Position numbers and translations under genes: made by a program. From contig JADKEV010000003.1 in the NCBI GenBank assembly GCA_016717855.1, forward strand, positions 186,001 through 250,000: 64,000 nucleotides of DNA. The letters run 5' to 3'. Shown here in pieces: positions 18,563 to 27,863 of the stretch (positions are counted from its first letter, which is position 1; every line of letters begins with the position of its first letter). This DNA is from Betaproteobacteria bacterium (GTDB taxonomy: Bacteria > Pseudomonadota > Gammaproteobacteria > Burkholderiales > Casimicrobiaceae). The notes beneath the pieces were generated by a model, which was not told the origin of the DNA, searched no databases, and saw nothing but the letters and a program-made list of their open reading frames with translations.

Positions 18563-19129
18563 GTGTATTTCAACGCCCCCAACACCGTCACGTGGTTCCG
18601 GATCCTGCTCATTCCGATGTTCGTAGGCGTCTACTACTTTCCCGAGAACTGGCTCAGCTGGCCCAGCAAGAACTGGATCGGCGCGATCATCTTCTCCGCC
18701 GCGGCGATCACCGACTGGATCGACGGCTACCTCGCGCGCAAGCTCAACCAGACCTCGGCCTTCGGCGCCTTCCTCGACCCGGTCGCCGACAAGCTGATGG
18801 TCGCCGCCGCGCTGATCGTGCTGGTCAACCTCGACCGCATCCACCCGGTCGTCGCCATCATCATCATCGGGCGTGAAATCACGATCTCGGCGCTGCGCGA
18901 GTGGATGGCGCAACTGGGGCAATCCAAGGGCGTGGCCGTCGCCTTCATCGGCAAGCTGAAGACGACGATGCAGATGATCGCGATCATCGTGCTGCTGCTC
19001 TACGAGAACATCATCCCGGGCATCAGCACGCCGATCGTGGGCACGATCTGCATCTGGATCGCCGCAGTATTGACGTTGTGGTCGATGGTCTATTACTGGC
19101 GGCTGGCGGCGCCGCATCTGAAGCCCTGA
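18563..19129 (+). CDS. pgsA: CDP-diacylglycerol-glycerol-3-phosphate 3-phosphatidyltransferase
   Basis: Integral-membrane phosphatidylglycerophosphate synthase, 188 aa, the committed step to phosphatidylglycerol and cardiolipin. The CDP-alcohol phosphotransferase motif (D-x2-D-G-x2-A-R-x8-G-x3-D-x3-D) is intact in DWIDGYLARKLNQTSAFGAF followed by LDPVADK, near residues 52-78. Four to five hydrophobic helices are visible. The GTG at 18563 gives the family start (YFNAPNTVTWFRILLIP). uvrC-pgsA is a common proteobacterial pair. Confidence 0.94.
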   Translation: MYFNAPNTVTWFRILLIPMFVGVYYFPENWLSWPSKNWIGAIIFSAAAITDWIDGYLARKLNQTSAFGAFLDPVADKLMVAAALIVLVNLDRIHPVVAIIIIGREITISALREWMAQLGQSKGVAVAFIGKLKTTMQMIAIIVLLLYENIIPGISTPIVGTICIWIAAVLTLWSMVYYWRLAAPHLKP

Positions 19130-19175
19130 GGCGTTCCGCTGTGCGCTCCCGACCCGTACCCCGTAGGCCCACGCC

Positions 19176-19206
19176 GTAGGATGGGTGGAGCAAAGCGATA
19201 CCCATC
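19176..19206. repeat. REP-like repeat copy between pgsA and tRNA-Asn
   Basis: A single copy with GATGGGT and ACCCATC arms and a GAGCAAAGCGAT core, one or two changes from consensus, preceded by GTAG. Confidence 0.8.
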
Positions 19207-19274
19207 ATCGCGGAATCGCATGCAATGCCAGCCTCGACCGCACACCGAAACCCTCGGGAAAAGTGGCAACCGGA

Positions 19275-19304
19275 TTGACCCGAACCACCTCCTCCTGCTA
19301 GAAT
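19275..19304 (+). promoter_or_regulatory. Promoter of tRNA-Asn
   Basis: TTGACC at 19275-19280 and TAGAAT at 19299-19304 are separated by 18 nt, with an additional TG before the -10. The mature tRNA starts 11 nt downstream of the -10, so transcription begins only a few bases before it. Confidence 0.75.
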
Positions 19305-19314
19305 AACCCTCTAT

Positions 19315-19390
19315 TCCCTGATAGCTCAGCTGGTAGAGCGACGGACTGTTAATCCGCAGGTCCCAGGTTCGAGCCCTGGTCGGGGAGCCA
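19315..19390 (+). tRNA. tRNA-Asn (anticodon GTT)
   Basis: A 76-nt tRNA: the acceptor stem TCCCTGA pairs with TCGGGGA, the D-arm is GCTCAGCTGGTAGAGC, and the anticodon loop CTGTTAA carries GTT. The T-arm contains GGTTCGAGCC and the CCA end is encoded. All stems fold with only a G-T pair in the acceptor. It stands alone, with its own promoter and terminator. Confidence 0.96.
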
Positions 19391-19405
19391 AAGATCCGAG
19401 CAATC

Positions 19406-19434
19406 AAGCCCAACTCAAAAGGTTGGGCTTTTTG
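19406..19434 (+). terminator. Rho-independent terminator after tRNA-Asn
   Basis: AAGCCCAAC (19406-19414) pairs with GTTGGGCTT (19422-19430) around a 7-nt loop, followed by a T-run. It begins 16 nt after the tRNA end. Confidence 0.85.
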
Positions 19435-19659
19435 CTTTTGTGCAGTTCTTGTGCAATCGGTAACACGGCATCCTGCCAGCACCAGTCAGAGGTTGAACCT
19501 CCCGGCTCCGGCAAATCTGCCATTTCGGTACAAAGCCGCGCCCGGCTGGCAACCACCGCAGGGGTGGTGACCACGCCAGCGCTGAGCGGCGCCGCGCCGG
19601 CAAATTGCGCTCCCGGCAATTCCATGTTAATTTCGGCTCGTATAGGATTTCGATATAGG
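19435..19659. other. Non-coding stretch between tRNA-Asn and hyuA
   Basis: This stretch shows no convincing gene, integrase remnant or second copy of the tRNA 3' end. It is slightly less GC-rich than the surroundings near its right end, where the hyuA promoter region begins. Confidence 0.5.
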
Positions 19660-19678
19660 CGTATCGGTATTCGATACG
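19660..19678. promoter_or_regulatory. Palindromic operator candidate upstream of hyuA
   Basis: CGTATCG-GTATT-CGATACG is a perfect 7-bp inverted repeat with a 5-nt spacer, 34 nt before the hyuA start. A related half-site (TTTCGATATA) lies just upstream. Size and spacing fit a dimeric regulator, possibly the IclR-family product encoded at the 3' end of the same cluster. Confidence 0.5.
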
Positions 19679-19711
19679 TTGTGACTGGTCGAAACAGATG
19701 CGGGGGAGTTT

Positions 19712-21775
19712 ATGCTGAGCGTGGCGGTTGACATCGGGGGGACCTTCACCGATGTCGTGAGCAGGGACGAAAACGGACGCCTGCGCTACTTCAAGGTTCC
19801 CACGACGCGAAAGGATGAGAGCCTGGCAGTCCTGCAATCGATCGAGCAGATCGTCGCGGATTGGGGGATGCCGGCCAGCGCAATCGAGCGTTTCGCCCAC
19901 GGCACTACGGTCGCGACCAATGCGGTGCTCGAGCGGCGGGGCGCGGTCATCGGCCTGATCACGACGGCGGGTTTTCGCGACGTGCTCGAGATCGGGCGCC
20001 AGATGCGGCACCAGATGTACGACCTGGTGCTCAAGCCCGAAACACCGGGGTTCCTCGCTCCAGGGGCGCGCCGCCTGGAAGTGTCCGAGCGCATCGATGC
20101 CCAGGGCAACGTGCTGGTGCCAATCGACGAGGAGGGCGTGCGCGCCGCGGCGCGCGCGCTGGTCGAGCAGGGCGTCGAGGCGATCGCGATCTGTTTCCTG
20201 TTTTCCTTCGCCAACCCGGCGCACGAGCGCCGCGCGCGCGCCATCATCGAAGCCGAGTTTCCGGAACTCTTCATCGCGCTCTCGCACGAGATCGATCCCG
20301 CGTTCCGCGAATACGAGCGCACGGTCGTCACGGCGTTCGACGCCTACGTCAAGCCGGTGATCGACCGCTATCTGAGCCGGCTGGAGCAGGGCCTCGCCAA
20401 GTCGGGCGTTGGCGCGCCGTTGCAGGTGATGCAATCGCGCGGGGGCCTGATGGCTTCGCCGATTGCGCGCCGCAGGCCGGTGCGATTGTTCCTGTCGGGG
20501 CCGGCCGCGGGCGTCATCGGCGCCAGGATCGCCGGCGGCACCGCGGGCGACACCGACCTGATCACCGTCGACATCGGCGGGACGAGCTGCGACATTGCGC
20601 TCATCAGTCGCGGCAAGGCGCTGGTTCGGGCCGACGGCTTGGTCGACGGCTATCCGGTGCGCGTGCCGATGGTCGACGTCAACTCGATCGGCGCGGGTGG
20701 AGGCAGCATCGCCTGGCTCGACGCCGCCGGCGGTCTGCGGGTCGGTCCCAAGTCGGCGGGCAGCGAACCTGGGCCCGCGTGCTACGGCCGCGGCGGCACG
20801 TTGCCAACCGTCACCGACGCCTCTGTGGTGCTGGGCTACATCGACCCCGCTTACTTTGCCGGCGGCACGCTCCGGCTCGAGCGCGCACTCGCCGAGCGCG
20901 CGATTCTCGAACACATCGCCGGGCCGCTCGGATTGTCACTGGAGGCCGCTGCGCTCGGCATCCACCGGGTGCTGAACGCGCAGATGGCCGAGGGAATCCG
21001 CCTGGTGTCGATCCGGCAAGGGCTCGATCCGCGCCAGTTTGCGCTGCTGCCCCTGGGCGGGGGCGGCGCGGTGCATGCGACTGCGCTCGCGCGGGACCTG
21101 GCGATCCGGCGCGTCGTCGTGCCACGGTTTCCCGGCGTGCTCTCGGCGGCAGGCCTGCTGGTGGCGCCGGTCGAGCACGAGATCTACGCCGCGTTCGGCC
21201 GCCCGCTGGCGGGCCTCCAGGCTGCCGACATCGTCGAGGCGCTTGTCCTTCTCGACGAGCAGGCCGCCGCCCTGATGGCGCAGGAGGCGCTGGGCGGCGC
21301 GGCAATCGCGAAGCACTATTTCGCCGACGTATGCTACATCGGCCAGGCCTACACCATCGAGGTGCCGCTGCATCTGGACGAGGCCGCGCCGCTGGACCGG
21401 CTCTACGCCGATTTTCTCGAGTTGCACGCACGCATCTACGGCCACAGCACGCGCACGCCGGCGCGCATCGTCAACCTGCGCACCGTCCACCAGGCCGGCG
21501 GTCTCGACCGGCTCGACGACAATGAATATGTGCCGGTGGCCGGCGATCCGGCAAAAGGAATGCGCCCGGTGCTGGTCACCGGGCATCCCGATTTTGTTCC
21601 GGCGATGGTTTACGAGCGCGCCGCGATGGCCCCGGGTTTCAGTTTTCGCGGCCCGGCGATCGTGGAGCAGCCCGATACCACTACCCTGGTCGAGCCCGGC
21701 TGGCGAGGTCGCGTCGACAGCGCCGGCAACTTGATCCTTGAGCGCGAGGAGGAAGCAAATCATGGGCAAGACTGA
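19712..21775 (+). CDS. hyuA: Hydantoinase/oxoprolinase family protein, subunit A (HyuA-like)
   Basis: ATP-dependent hydantoinase/oxoprolinase A subunit, 687 aa, with the ASKHA-type ATPase fold. Such enzymes open cyclic amides (5-oxoproline, hydantoins, N-methylhydantoin) with ATP hydrolysis, or act as carboxylase subunits. Phosphate motifs are VAVDIGGTFTDVV (residues 4-16) and ITVDIGGTSCDIAL (about 287-300), plus HGTTVATNAVLERRG and the LPLGGGGAVHA segment. GGGGGAG stands 4 nt before the ATG. It overlaps the B subunit by 14 nt and heads an eight-gene same-strand cluster. The substrate is not determined by the sequence. Confidence 0.88.
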   Translation: MLSVAVDIGGTFTDVVSRDENGRLRYFKVPTTRKDESLAVLQSIEQIVADWGMPASAIERFAHGTTVATNAVLERRGAVIGLITTAGFRDVLEIGRQMRHQMYDLVLKPETPGFLAPGARRLEVSERIDAQGNVLVPIDEEGVRAAARALVEQGVEAIAICFLFSFANPAHERRARAIIEAEFPELFIALSHEIDPAFREYERTVVTAFDAYVKPVIDRYLSRLEQGLAKSGVGAPLQVMQSRGGLMASPIARRRPVRLFLSGPAAGVIGARIAGGTAGDTDLITVDIGGTSCDIALISRGKALVRADGLVDGYPVRVPMVDVNSIGAGGGSIAWLDAAGGLRVGPKSAGSEPGPACYGRGGTLPTVTDASVVLGYIDPAYFAGGTLRLERALAERAILEHIAGPLGLSLEAAALGIHRVLNAQMAEGIRLVSIRQGLDPRQFALLPLGGGGAVHATALARDLAIRRVVVPRFPGVLSAAGLLVAPVEHEIYAAFGRPLAGLQAADIVEALVLLDEQAAALMAQEALGGAAIAKHYFADVCYIGQAYTIEVPLHLDEAAPLDRLYADFLELHARIYGHSTRTPARIVNLRTVHQAGGLDRLDDNEYVPVAGDPAKGMRPVLVTGHPDFVPAMVYERAAMAPGFSFRGPAIVEQPDTTTLVEPGWRGRVDSAGNLILEREEEANHGQD

Positions 21776-23471
21776 ACTGTTGCCTGGCGCGGCGCCAGGC
21801 CTGAGCCAGCTTGATCCGATCACGGTCGAAGTCGTGCGGCACAAACTCGAGGGCATCGCCAACGAAATGGAGTCGACGCTCCTGCGCAGCTCGTTCTCGC
21901 CGATCGTCAAGGAAGGCATGGATGCCTCGGCCAGCCTGTTCACCATGCGCGGGGAGTCGCTGGCGCAGGCCTGCGCGGTGCCTATCCATCTGGCCACCCT
22001 GATTCCCGTGGTGCAGACCTTCCTGCGGGAGTTTCCGGTCGCGACGATGCGCGATGGCGACATCTACATCATGAACGACCCGTACCTGGGCGGCACGCAC
22101 CTGCCCGATATCGCGCTGGTGACGCCGATATTTCATCGTGGGAAGGTTCTCGCGCTGTCGGCGACGATGACGCACCACCAGGACGTCGGCGGCATGACGC
22201 CGGGTTCGATTCCGACCAATGCGACCGAGATCTTCCAGGAAGGCATCCGCATTCCGCCGCTCAAGCTGCGCGATGCCGGCGAAATGAACGACACGCTGGT
22301 GAAGATGCTGCGGCAGAACGTGCGCATTCCCGACACGCTGATGGGCGACCTCAACGCGCAGATCGCGGGCTGCCAGATCGGCGCGCGGCGCCTGGCCGAA
22401 CTGGCGGAGAACCTGGGCGAAGAGCAGCTGGCGGCGATCTTCGAAGAGCTCCTCATGCGTTCCGAGGCAATGACGCGTTCCGCGTTGCGTGCGATCCCCG
22501 AGGGGATCTACCGTTATGTCGACTGGCTGGACAACGACGGCATCGACCTCGATCGCCGCGTGCGCATCGAAGTGGCGGTGACCGTCAAGGATGGCGCGAT
22601 CCATATCGATCTGACCGGCACCAGCGCGCAGCTCAAGGGACCGTTCAATTGCGTGCCCTCGGGCTCCCAGGCCGCCGCATATTTCGCGGTGCGGGCGATC
22701 ACCGATCCGACGATCCCGACCAACGCCGGATGCTTTCGCCCGGTCAGCCTGCACCTGCCGGTCGGCTCGCTGGTCAACCCGGTCGAGCCGGCGCCGGTCG
22801 GCTCGCGCACGGCAACGATCAAGCGCATTACCGGCTGCATACTCGGCGCGTTCAAGGATGTGCTGCCGGAGCGCGTGCCTGCGGATTCGGGCTGCGAATT
22901 GCTGACGCTGGCATTCGGCGGCCGCCAGCCGGCGGGCGGGTCGTTCGTCACCGGCGAACTGATGGCCGCCGGCTCGGGCGCGGGCCGCGGGTCCGACGGT
23001 GTCGACGTGATCGAGACCGACGCGACCAATTGCATGAACCTGCCGGCCGAGGCGATGGAAATGGAGGCGCCCATCCGCATCCACCGGGTGGCGTTGAGCC
23101 GGGACTCGGGGGGCGCCGGAAAGCAGCGTGGCGGGCTCGGGATCATCAAGGAGTTCGAGACCCTGGTCGACGGCGTGACCCTCACCCATCGGGGTGAGCG
23201 CCATTACCACCCGGCTGCCGGATCCCACGGCGGCCTGGAAGGGGCGAAGGCGCACTCGGTCCTGCGCCGCTCGGATGGAACCGAAGAAGTGATTGCATCG
23301 AAGCTGGTCACCGGCATGAACCGCGGCGATCGGCTGGTCGTGACCACCGCCGGCGGCGGCGGCTACGGCGACCCGCAGCTACGCGATCGCGCCGCGGTGC
23401 GCGAGGATGTGAAGAACGGCAAGGTTAGCGCGGCGGCGGCGCGCGCGGTCTACGGGCTCGCTGCCGATTGA
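21762..23471 (+). CDS. hyuB: Hydantoinase/oxoprolinase family protein, subunit B (HyuB-like)
   Basis: Hydantoinase B/oxoprolinase family protein, 569 aa, partner of the A subunit. It has the family opening DPITVEVVRHKLEGIANEMESTLLRSSFSPIVKE, a NDPYLGGTHLPDI motif near residue 105, a THHQDVGGM motif near 137 and the C-terminal TAGGGGYGDP. It starts at ATG 21762 with AGGAGG upstream, inside the end of hyuA. The two subunits are expected to form a cytoplasmic complex. Length is normal. Confidence 0.88.
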   Translation: MGKTELLPGAAPGLSQLDPITVEVVRHKLEGIANEMESTLLRSSFSPIVKEGMDASASLFTMRGESLAQACAVPIHLATLIPVVQTFLREFPVATMRDGDIYIMNDPYLGGTHLPDIALVTPIFHRGKVLALSATMTHHQDVGGMTPGSIPTNATEIFQEGIRIPPLKLRDAGEMNDTLVKMLRQNVRIPDTLMGDLNAQIAGCQIGARRLAELAENLGEEQLAAIFEELLMRSEAMTRSALRAIPEGIYRYVDWLDNDGIDLDRRVRIEVAVTVKDGAIHIDLTGTSAQLKGPFNCVPSGSQAAAYFAVRAITDPTIPTNAGCFRPVSLHLPVGSLVNPVEPAPVGSRTATIKRITGCILGAFKDVLPERVPADSGCELLTLAFGGRQPAGGSFVTGELMAAGSGAGRGSDGVDVIETDATNCMNLPAEAMEMEAPIRIHRVALSRDSGGAGKQRGGLGIIKEFETLVDGVTLTHRGERHYHPAAGSHGGLEGAKAHSVLRRSDGTEEVIASKLVTGMNRGDRLVVTTAGGGGYGDPQLRDRAAVREDVKNGKVSAAAARAVYGLAAD

Positions 23472-23524
23472 TGTTCGTGGCGCGAGGACCGGTCTTCGCG
23501 CCGAAATCACCAAAGGAGGTCGTG

Positions 23525-24556
23525 ATGAGAAAGATGCGGTTCGGACGTGGTGCGTGGCTGGCGGCGCTGCTTGGATTGGTGACGGCAGTGCCGGCGCTGC
23601 CTGCCCTGGCGCAGCAGGTCAATTGGAAGATGCACATCGTCTGGGTGCCGGCGCGCCCCGAGGCTCAGGCCTACCAGCGCTTCGTCGACCTGGTGAACGA
23701 GCGGGCCAAGGGCAAGCTCAATATCACGCTGTATCCCGGCGGCTCGCTCGGGGTGAAGGACATCGACATGCTGCGCGTGCTGCCCGCGGGCAACGTGATC
23801 CAGATCGCGGGGCTGTACCCGGGTTACATGACGCGCGACTTGCCCGAGTATGCGGTGACCGTTCCGCCGGGCGTGATCAAGGATGCCGAGACGCTGGTGA
23901 AGATCTTGCCGGCGCTCACGAAGATCTACCAGGAGACTTACGACAAGTGGGGCATCAAGCTGCTTGGTTACGTCGCGCATCCTGTGCGCGACACGCACAT
24001 TTACTGCAAGGAGCCGATCAACACCCTGGCCCAGCTTAAAGCGAAGAAGCTTCGGGTCTGGGAGAAATTTCATGTGCAGACCTTCGATGCTCTTGGCGTC
24101 GCGGGGCAGGTGATCGGGCAGAACGACCTGTACCTGGCGATGAAGACCGGGGTCGTCGATTGCGCCGTGTACCCGATCGGCTTCGCCAACACGATCTCGC
24201 TGCAGGAGGTTGCGCCGAACGCCGCGTATCTCTTCCCGTACGTGCTGCATCCGCTGAACCTCATCGTATCGAAGAAGGCGTTCGACGCGCTGGCGCCCGA
24301 TGTGCAGAAGATCGTGCAGGACGCGGCGCGGGAAGTCGAAAAGCAAACGGTCGCCGCGTATGTGAGCGGCGAATTCGACAAGGTGGCCAACGGCGAATTC
24401 CAGAAAAAGGGCGGCAAGCTGCTCGCGCCGTTCCCGGCCGCCGACCAGGCCGCGTTCCAGAAGGCGGCGCGCGATATCTGGGATAGGGAGGCAAAGGCGA
24501 TCGGCGCCAAGGCGCAGGAGAACCGCGAGGCAGTACTCAAGGCCATCGCCCGCTGA
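23525..24556 (+). CDS. TRAP transporter substrate-binding protein (DctP family)
   Basis: Periplasmic solute receptor of a TRAP transporter, 343 aa. The signal peptide ends near LPALAQQ (about residues 1-29). The mature domain has the DctP pattern (IVWVPARPEAQAYQRFVDLVNERAKGKL), a ligand-pocket segment (AKKLRVWEKFHVQTFDALG) and the DCAVYP strand. The ATG at 23525 follows a strong AAAGGAGGT with 3-nt spacing. It lies 53 nt after hyuB and is followed by damaged genes for its membrane partners. It probably brings in the cyclic substrate of HyuAB; this is inference from position. Confidence 0.85.
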   Translation: MRKMRFGRGAWLAALLGLVTAVPALPALAQQVNWKMHIVWVPARPEAQAYQRFVDLVNERAKGKLNITLYPGGSLGVKDIDMLRVLPAGNVIQIAGLYPGYMTRDLPEYAVTVPPGVIKDAETLVKILPALTKIYQETYDKWGIKLLGYVAHPVRDTHIYCKEPINTLAQLKAKKLRVWEKFHVQTFDALGVAGQVIGQNDLYLAMKTGVVDCAVYPIGFANTISLQEVAPNAAYLFPYVLHPLNLIVSKKAFDALAPDVQKIVQDAAREVEKQTVAAYVSGEFDKVANGEFQKKGGKLLAPFPAADQAAFQKAARDIWDREAKAIGAKAQENREAVLKAIAR

Positions 24557-24616
24557 TGACAGGGTGTGCAGTGCGCGTCCGCCGGCCCGATATTGACCGG
24601 CGGCAACGGCGAAGCA

Positions 24617-25152
24617 TTGGCACGGCGGAGGAGCCACGCCGCCACACTCGGGAGGTTCGAACGCGGCTCGAAGCCGTCTGCGACCCGCTTGCTCTACATG
24701 GCGCACGGGGGGCGGCACTGCTGGTGACCGTTGACGGCGCTGGTGGTCACCGATCATGCGCTACTTCATTGGCAGGCCTTCGACCTACACCGGAGGAACT
24801 CGTGGGCCGCTGTTCTATATGTCCATGGTGTTTCCTGCCATCCCGCATGGTCACGATGCATCGCCGCCACATCGAGGTGACGATCCTCACCGACCGGTTC
24901 CCGCCGGCAATCCGACGCTGGTCCGACCTGGCCTCCGGGCTGCTGGTGCTCCTGTTTTGCGGCTGGTATGGCAGCTTCGCCTGGGAGTTCGTCTCGATGT
25001 CCTGGCAGCTGCACTCCAAGTCCGACATGGGCGGGATTCCGCTCTGGCCCTGGATGGCATCGATGCTCGCCGCCTGCGTCCTGATCGCCGCCGCCGTGGC
25101 GGCGCGCTGGCGCATCGGCCGGCAGCACGGCGAAGGCAGCTCAAGAGCGTGA
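24617..25152 (+). pseudogene. TRAP transporter small permease (DctQ), frameshifted
   Basis: A DctQ-type protein can be reconstructed only by switching frames. LEAVCDPLALHGARGA is in one frame, MRYFIGRPSTYT in another (from 24756), EELVG in the first and FYMSMVF in the second. MHRRHIEVTILTDRFPPAIRRWSDLASGLLV and the C-terminal membrane helices run to 25152 in the first. At least four indels are needed within about 250 bases. The amino-acid pieces remain very recognisable, so the damage is either recent or a sequencing error. The 5' end is uncertain. Confidence 0.7.
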
Positions 25153-25156
25153 GCCC

Positions 25157-26461
25157 ATGGTCTGGCTGATCATCGGCATCGGTTTGCTGGTCATTGCGTT
25201 GACCGGAGTGCCGATCGGCATCGGCCTCGCGCTGATCGGGCTGTCGATCCTGCGCTTCGTGGCCGGGGGCGGCGAAATGCTCGCCATCACGTCGGTGTGG
25301 AACGTGTTCACCGACTTCACGCTCTCGGCCGTGCCGCTGTTCATCTTCATGGGCGAGATCCTGCTGGTGAGCGGCGTGAGCACGCGCATCTACAATGCAG
25401 TAGGACCGTTGTTCACCGGCGTGCCGGGCAAGCTCCTGCACTCCAACATTGTGGTTTGCACGCTGTTCGGCGCGGTCTGCGGCGCGAGCACGTCGACGGC
25501 GGCCGCCGTCGGCTCGATCGCCTATCCGGAACTGCGCAGGCCGGGGCTACGACTCCGGCGCTGTCGTGGCCAGTCGCTGGCTGCCGGCGGAACGCTCGGC
25601 CTGCTCATCCCGCCCAGCCTGTCGCTCCTGTTGTACGGCGCAACCCAGGGCGTCTCGATCGGCCGCCTGTTCCTCGCCGGCGTTCTGCCTGGCCTCATGC
25701 TGGCAGCCCTGTTCATGCTGGTGATCCTCATCCATGCCATGCGCCGGCCCGGCATCTGCCGGCGCCGAGGCGCAGAAACTGTCCTGGGGCCGCGAGGCTC
25801 GCCGGCTTGCTGCAGCATCTGGCCTTTCGGGTTCCTGGATCTGCAGCGTGCTGGGAACGATGTGCATGGCCTGGCCACCGCGACCGAAGCGGCGGCGCTG
25901 GGCGTGTTCGCCCCGATCATCGTGGGTTTCTGTTGGTGACTTGACGCCGCGCCGCCTCTTTCGCGCGACCGTCCAGTCTGCGATCACGGGTCTTCGCGGC
26001 GATCGGCTTCGTGATGGTCGGCGCGCTGGTCCTCGCCAGTCGCTTACCATTCTCGGCCTGCCGGAGCAAGTCGTGAGCGGCATCGGCAGCATGGACCTCT
26101 CGAAGTACGAGGTGCTCGCGCTCGTGTGCATCGTCTATTTGGTCCTGGGCTGCTTTTTCGACGGCATTTCTCTGATGCTGATGACCGCTGCCTGTAGTCT
26201 ATCCGGTGATGATGGGCGCCGGCTTCGACCCGATGTGGCTGGGCGTCATCGTCACGATCCTGATCGAAATGGGCATGCTCACCCCGCCGGTGGGCATCAA
26301 CCTCTTCGTGCCTCGGCGATCACCATGACCGAGGTCGGCTCAGGATGGCTGACTTCCGACGCGATGCCTGCCCTACTGGATCATGATGCTCCTCGGCACT
26401 CGTCATGCTGACGCTGTTTCCGGCGATCGTGCTGGTCCTGCCCAACCTGATGTATGGCTGA
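25157..26461 (+). pseudogene. TRAP transporter large permease (DctM), many frameshifts
   Basis: The first 130 residues are clean (MVWLIIGIGLLVIALTGVP, then SAVPLFIFMGEILL and GAVCGASTSTAAAVGSIAYPELRR). From about 25540 to 26461 the coding signal alternates between frames at more than ten places. Pieces include GYDSGAVVAS, LAAGGTLGLLIPPSLSLLLYGA, AGAEAQKLSWGREARRLA, ATATEAAALGVFAPIIVGF, GDLTPRRLFRATVQSA, SLTILGLPEQVVSGIGSM, MGMLTPPVGINLF and LFPAIVLVLPNLMYG. Together they make a full-length DctM of about 430 aa. Neighbouring genes are intact. Confidence 0.8.
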
Positions 26462-26477
26462 TGACGGGAGGCACGCG

Positions 26478-27830
26478 ATGACCCATTCGCCGGCAGCGCC
26501 CGAGGACATCCGGGCCCGCCCGAAGCAGGGCGCCAGCAACGCTGCTTTCGATGTAATCGTCATCGGCGGCGGCATCGTCGGCTTGTCGACGGCCTATTTT
26601 CTGGCCAGGCGCGGCATGCGCGTCATCCTGCTGGAAAAAGGGCGCCTGGCCTGGGAGCAATCCAGCCGTAACTGGGGCTTCGTCCGGCAGCAGGGCAGGG
26701 ATCCGGCCGAACTGCCGATGGCTGCCCTGAGCAACCGGATCTGGTGCGGCATCGAGAAGGAACTCGATGCGGACATGGAGTGGCGCCAGGGGGGCAACCT
26801 CGCCGTGGCGCACAACGAGGACGATCTCGATCGCTATGCCGAGGGGGCCGGAGCGGCGCAGGCGGCGGGCATCGATACGCGCGTACTGACCCCGGATCAG
26901 GTGGGCGCCCTGCTGCCGGCAATGCAGGGACGCTTCGCAGGCGGGCTTTATACGCCCAGCGACGGCCAGGCGGATCCCCTCAAGGCCACCCTGGCGTTCG
27001 CCAAGGGCGCGCGTGCTGCAGGAGCGGACCTGCGCGAGCATTGCGCGGTGAATGCGATCCACACTTCCGCCGGTCGCGCCAGCGGCGTTGCAACGGATGC
27101 GGGCGACTTGCGCGGCGATGCGGTCGTCTGCGCGGCCGGATCCCATTCAGGATTCCTGGGGCGCATGGTCGGCCTGCGGCTGCCGCTGCGGAGCATGCGC
27201 GCCACCGTCGCGGCCACAACCCCGCTGCCGCCGCTGACTGGACTTGGCATCTGGTCGGCGGGCTTGGGGCTGCGCCAGGCGCGCGACGGCAGCGTCATCC
27301 TGGGCCGGGCCAGCGCCGGCACCGCAGAGCATGATCTGACGCTGGAGAGCCTGCGCCACATCAACTTGTTCCTGCCGATCTTCCTGCGCAATCGGGACCT
27401 GTTCCGGTTGCGCGTCGGCATGCCCCTGGTGCGCGACGTCCTTCGCCACCTGCCCGGCACCGCCGCTGCGCGGCGTCCGTTCGGCCACCTGGTGGACGAG
27501 GAGCCGCCGGCCAATCCGAAGACGGTGCAAAGCAGCCTTGGATTGTTCAACCAGTACTTTCCGCAGCGGGGACAGGTGGGCATAGCACGTGCCTGGGCCG
27601 GGATGATCGACGCCACGCCCGACCTCTTGCCGGTGCTGGGTGAGGTCCAGGACTTGCCCGGATTCTTCTTCGCCACCGGCTTCAGCGGTCACGGCTTTGG
27701 CTTGGGCCCGGGCGCCGGACATACCCTCGCGGAACTGATCGCGCTGGGCCGCACGCAGATCGATATCCGGCCGATGCGGTATGAACGCTTCGCGCAGGGC
27801 GACATGAGCAAGGCGCGCAAGATACTTTGA
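26478..27830 (+). CDS. FAD-dependent oxidoreductase (D-amino-acid/glycine oxidase DAO family)
   Basis: DAO-family flavoprotein, 450 aa, expected to oxidise an amine or amino acid such as an N-methylated amino acid or D-amino acid. The dinucleotide-binding motif is VIVIGGGIVGLSTAYFLARRG (about residues 26-46). The SSRNWGFVRQQGRD segment is in the substrate/FAD region, and the C-terminal FAD loop is FFFATGFSGHGFGLGPGAG. The ATG at 26478 with GGGAGG upstream is preferred to a start at 26454 that would overlap the permease. Downstream of hydantoinase genes it may oxidise the ring-opening product, for example a sarcosine-like compound; this is inference. Confidence 0.82.
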   Translation: MTHSPAAPEDIRARPKQGASNAAFDVIVIGGGIVGLSTAYFLARRGMRVILLEKGRLAWEQSSRNWGFVRQQGRDPAELPMAALSNRIWCGIEKELDADMEWRQGGNLAVAHNEDDLDRYAEGAGAAQAAGIDTRVLTPDQVGALLPAMQGRFAGGLYTPSDGQADPLKATLAFAKGARAAGADLREHCAVNAIHTSAGRASGVATDAGDLRGDAVVCAAGSHSGFLGRMVGLRLPLRSMRATVAATTPLPPLTGLGIWSAGLGLRQARDGSVILGRASAGTAEHDLTLESLRHINLFLPIFLRNRDLFRLRVGMPLVRDVLRHLPGTAAARRPFGHLVDEEPPANPKTVQSSLGLFNQYFPQRGQVGIARAWAGMIDATPDLLPVLGEVQDLPGFFFATGFSGHGFGLGPGAGHTLAELIALGRTQIDIRPMRYERFAQGDMSKARKIL

Positions 27831-27863
27831 GCAGCGCACACAGGCCTTGGACTGGAGCCGGGC

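Noticed and set aside
19391..19711. An integrase or phage remnant after tRNA-Asn
   Set aside because: No tyrosine-recombinase motif or repeat of the tRNA 3' end was seen; the short open frames lack family sequence.
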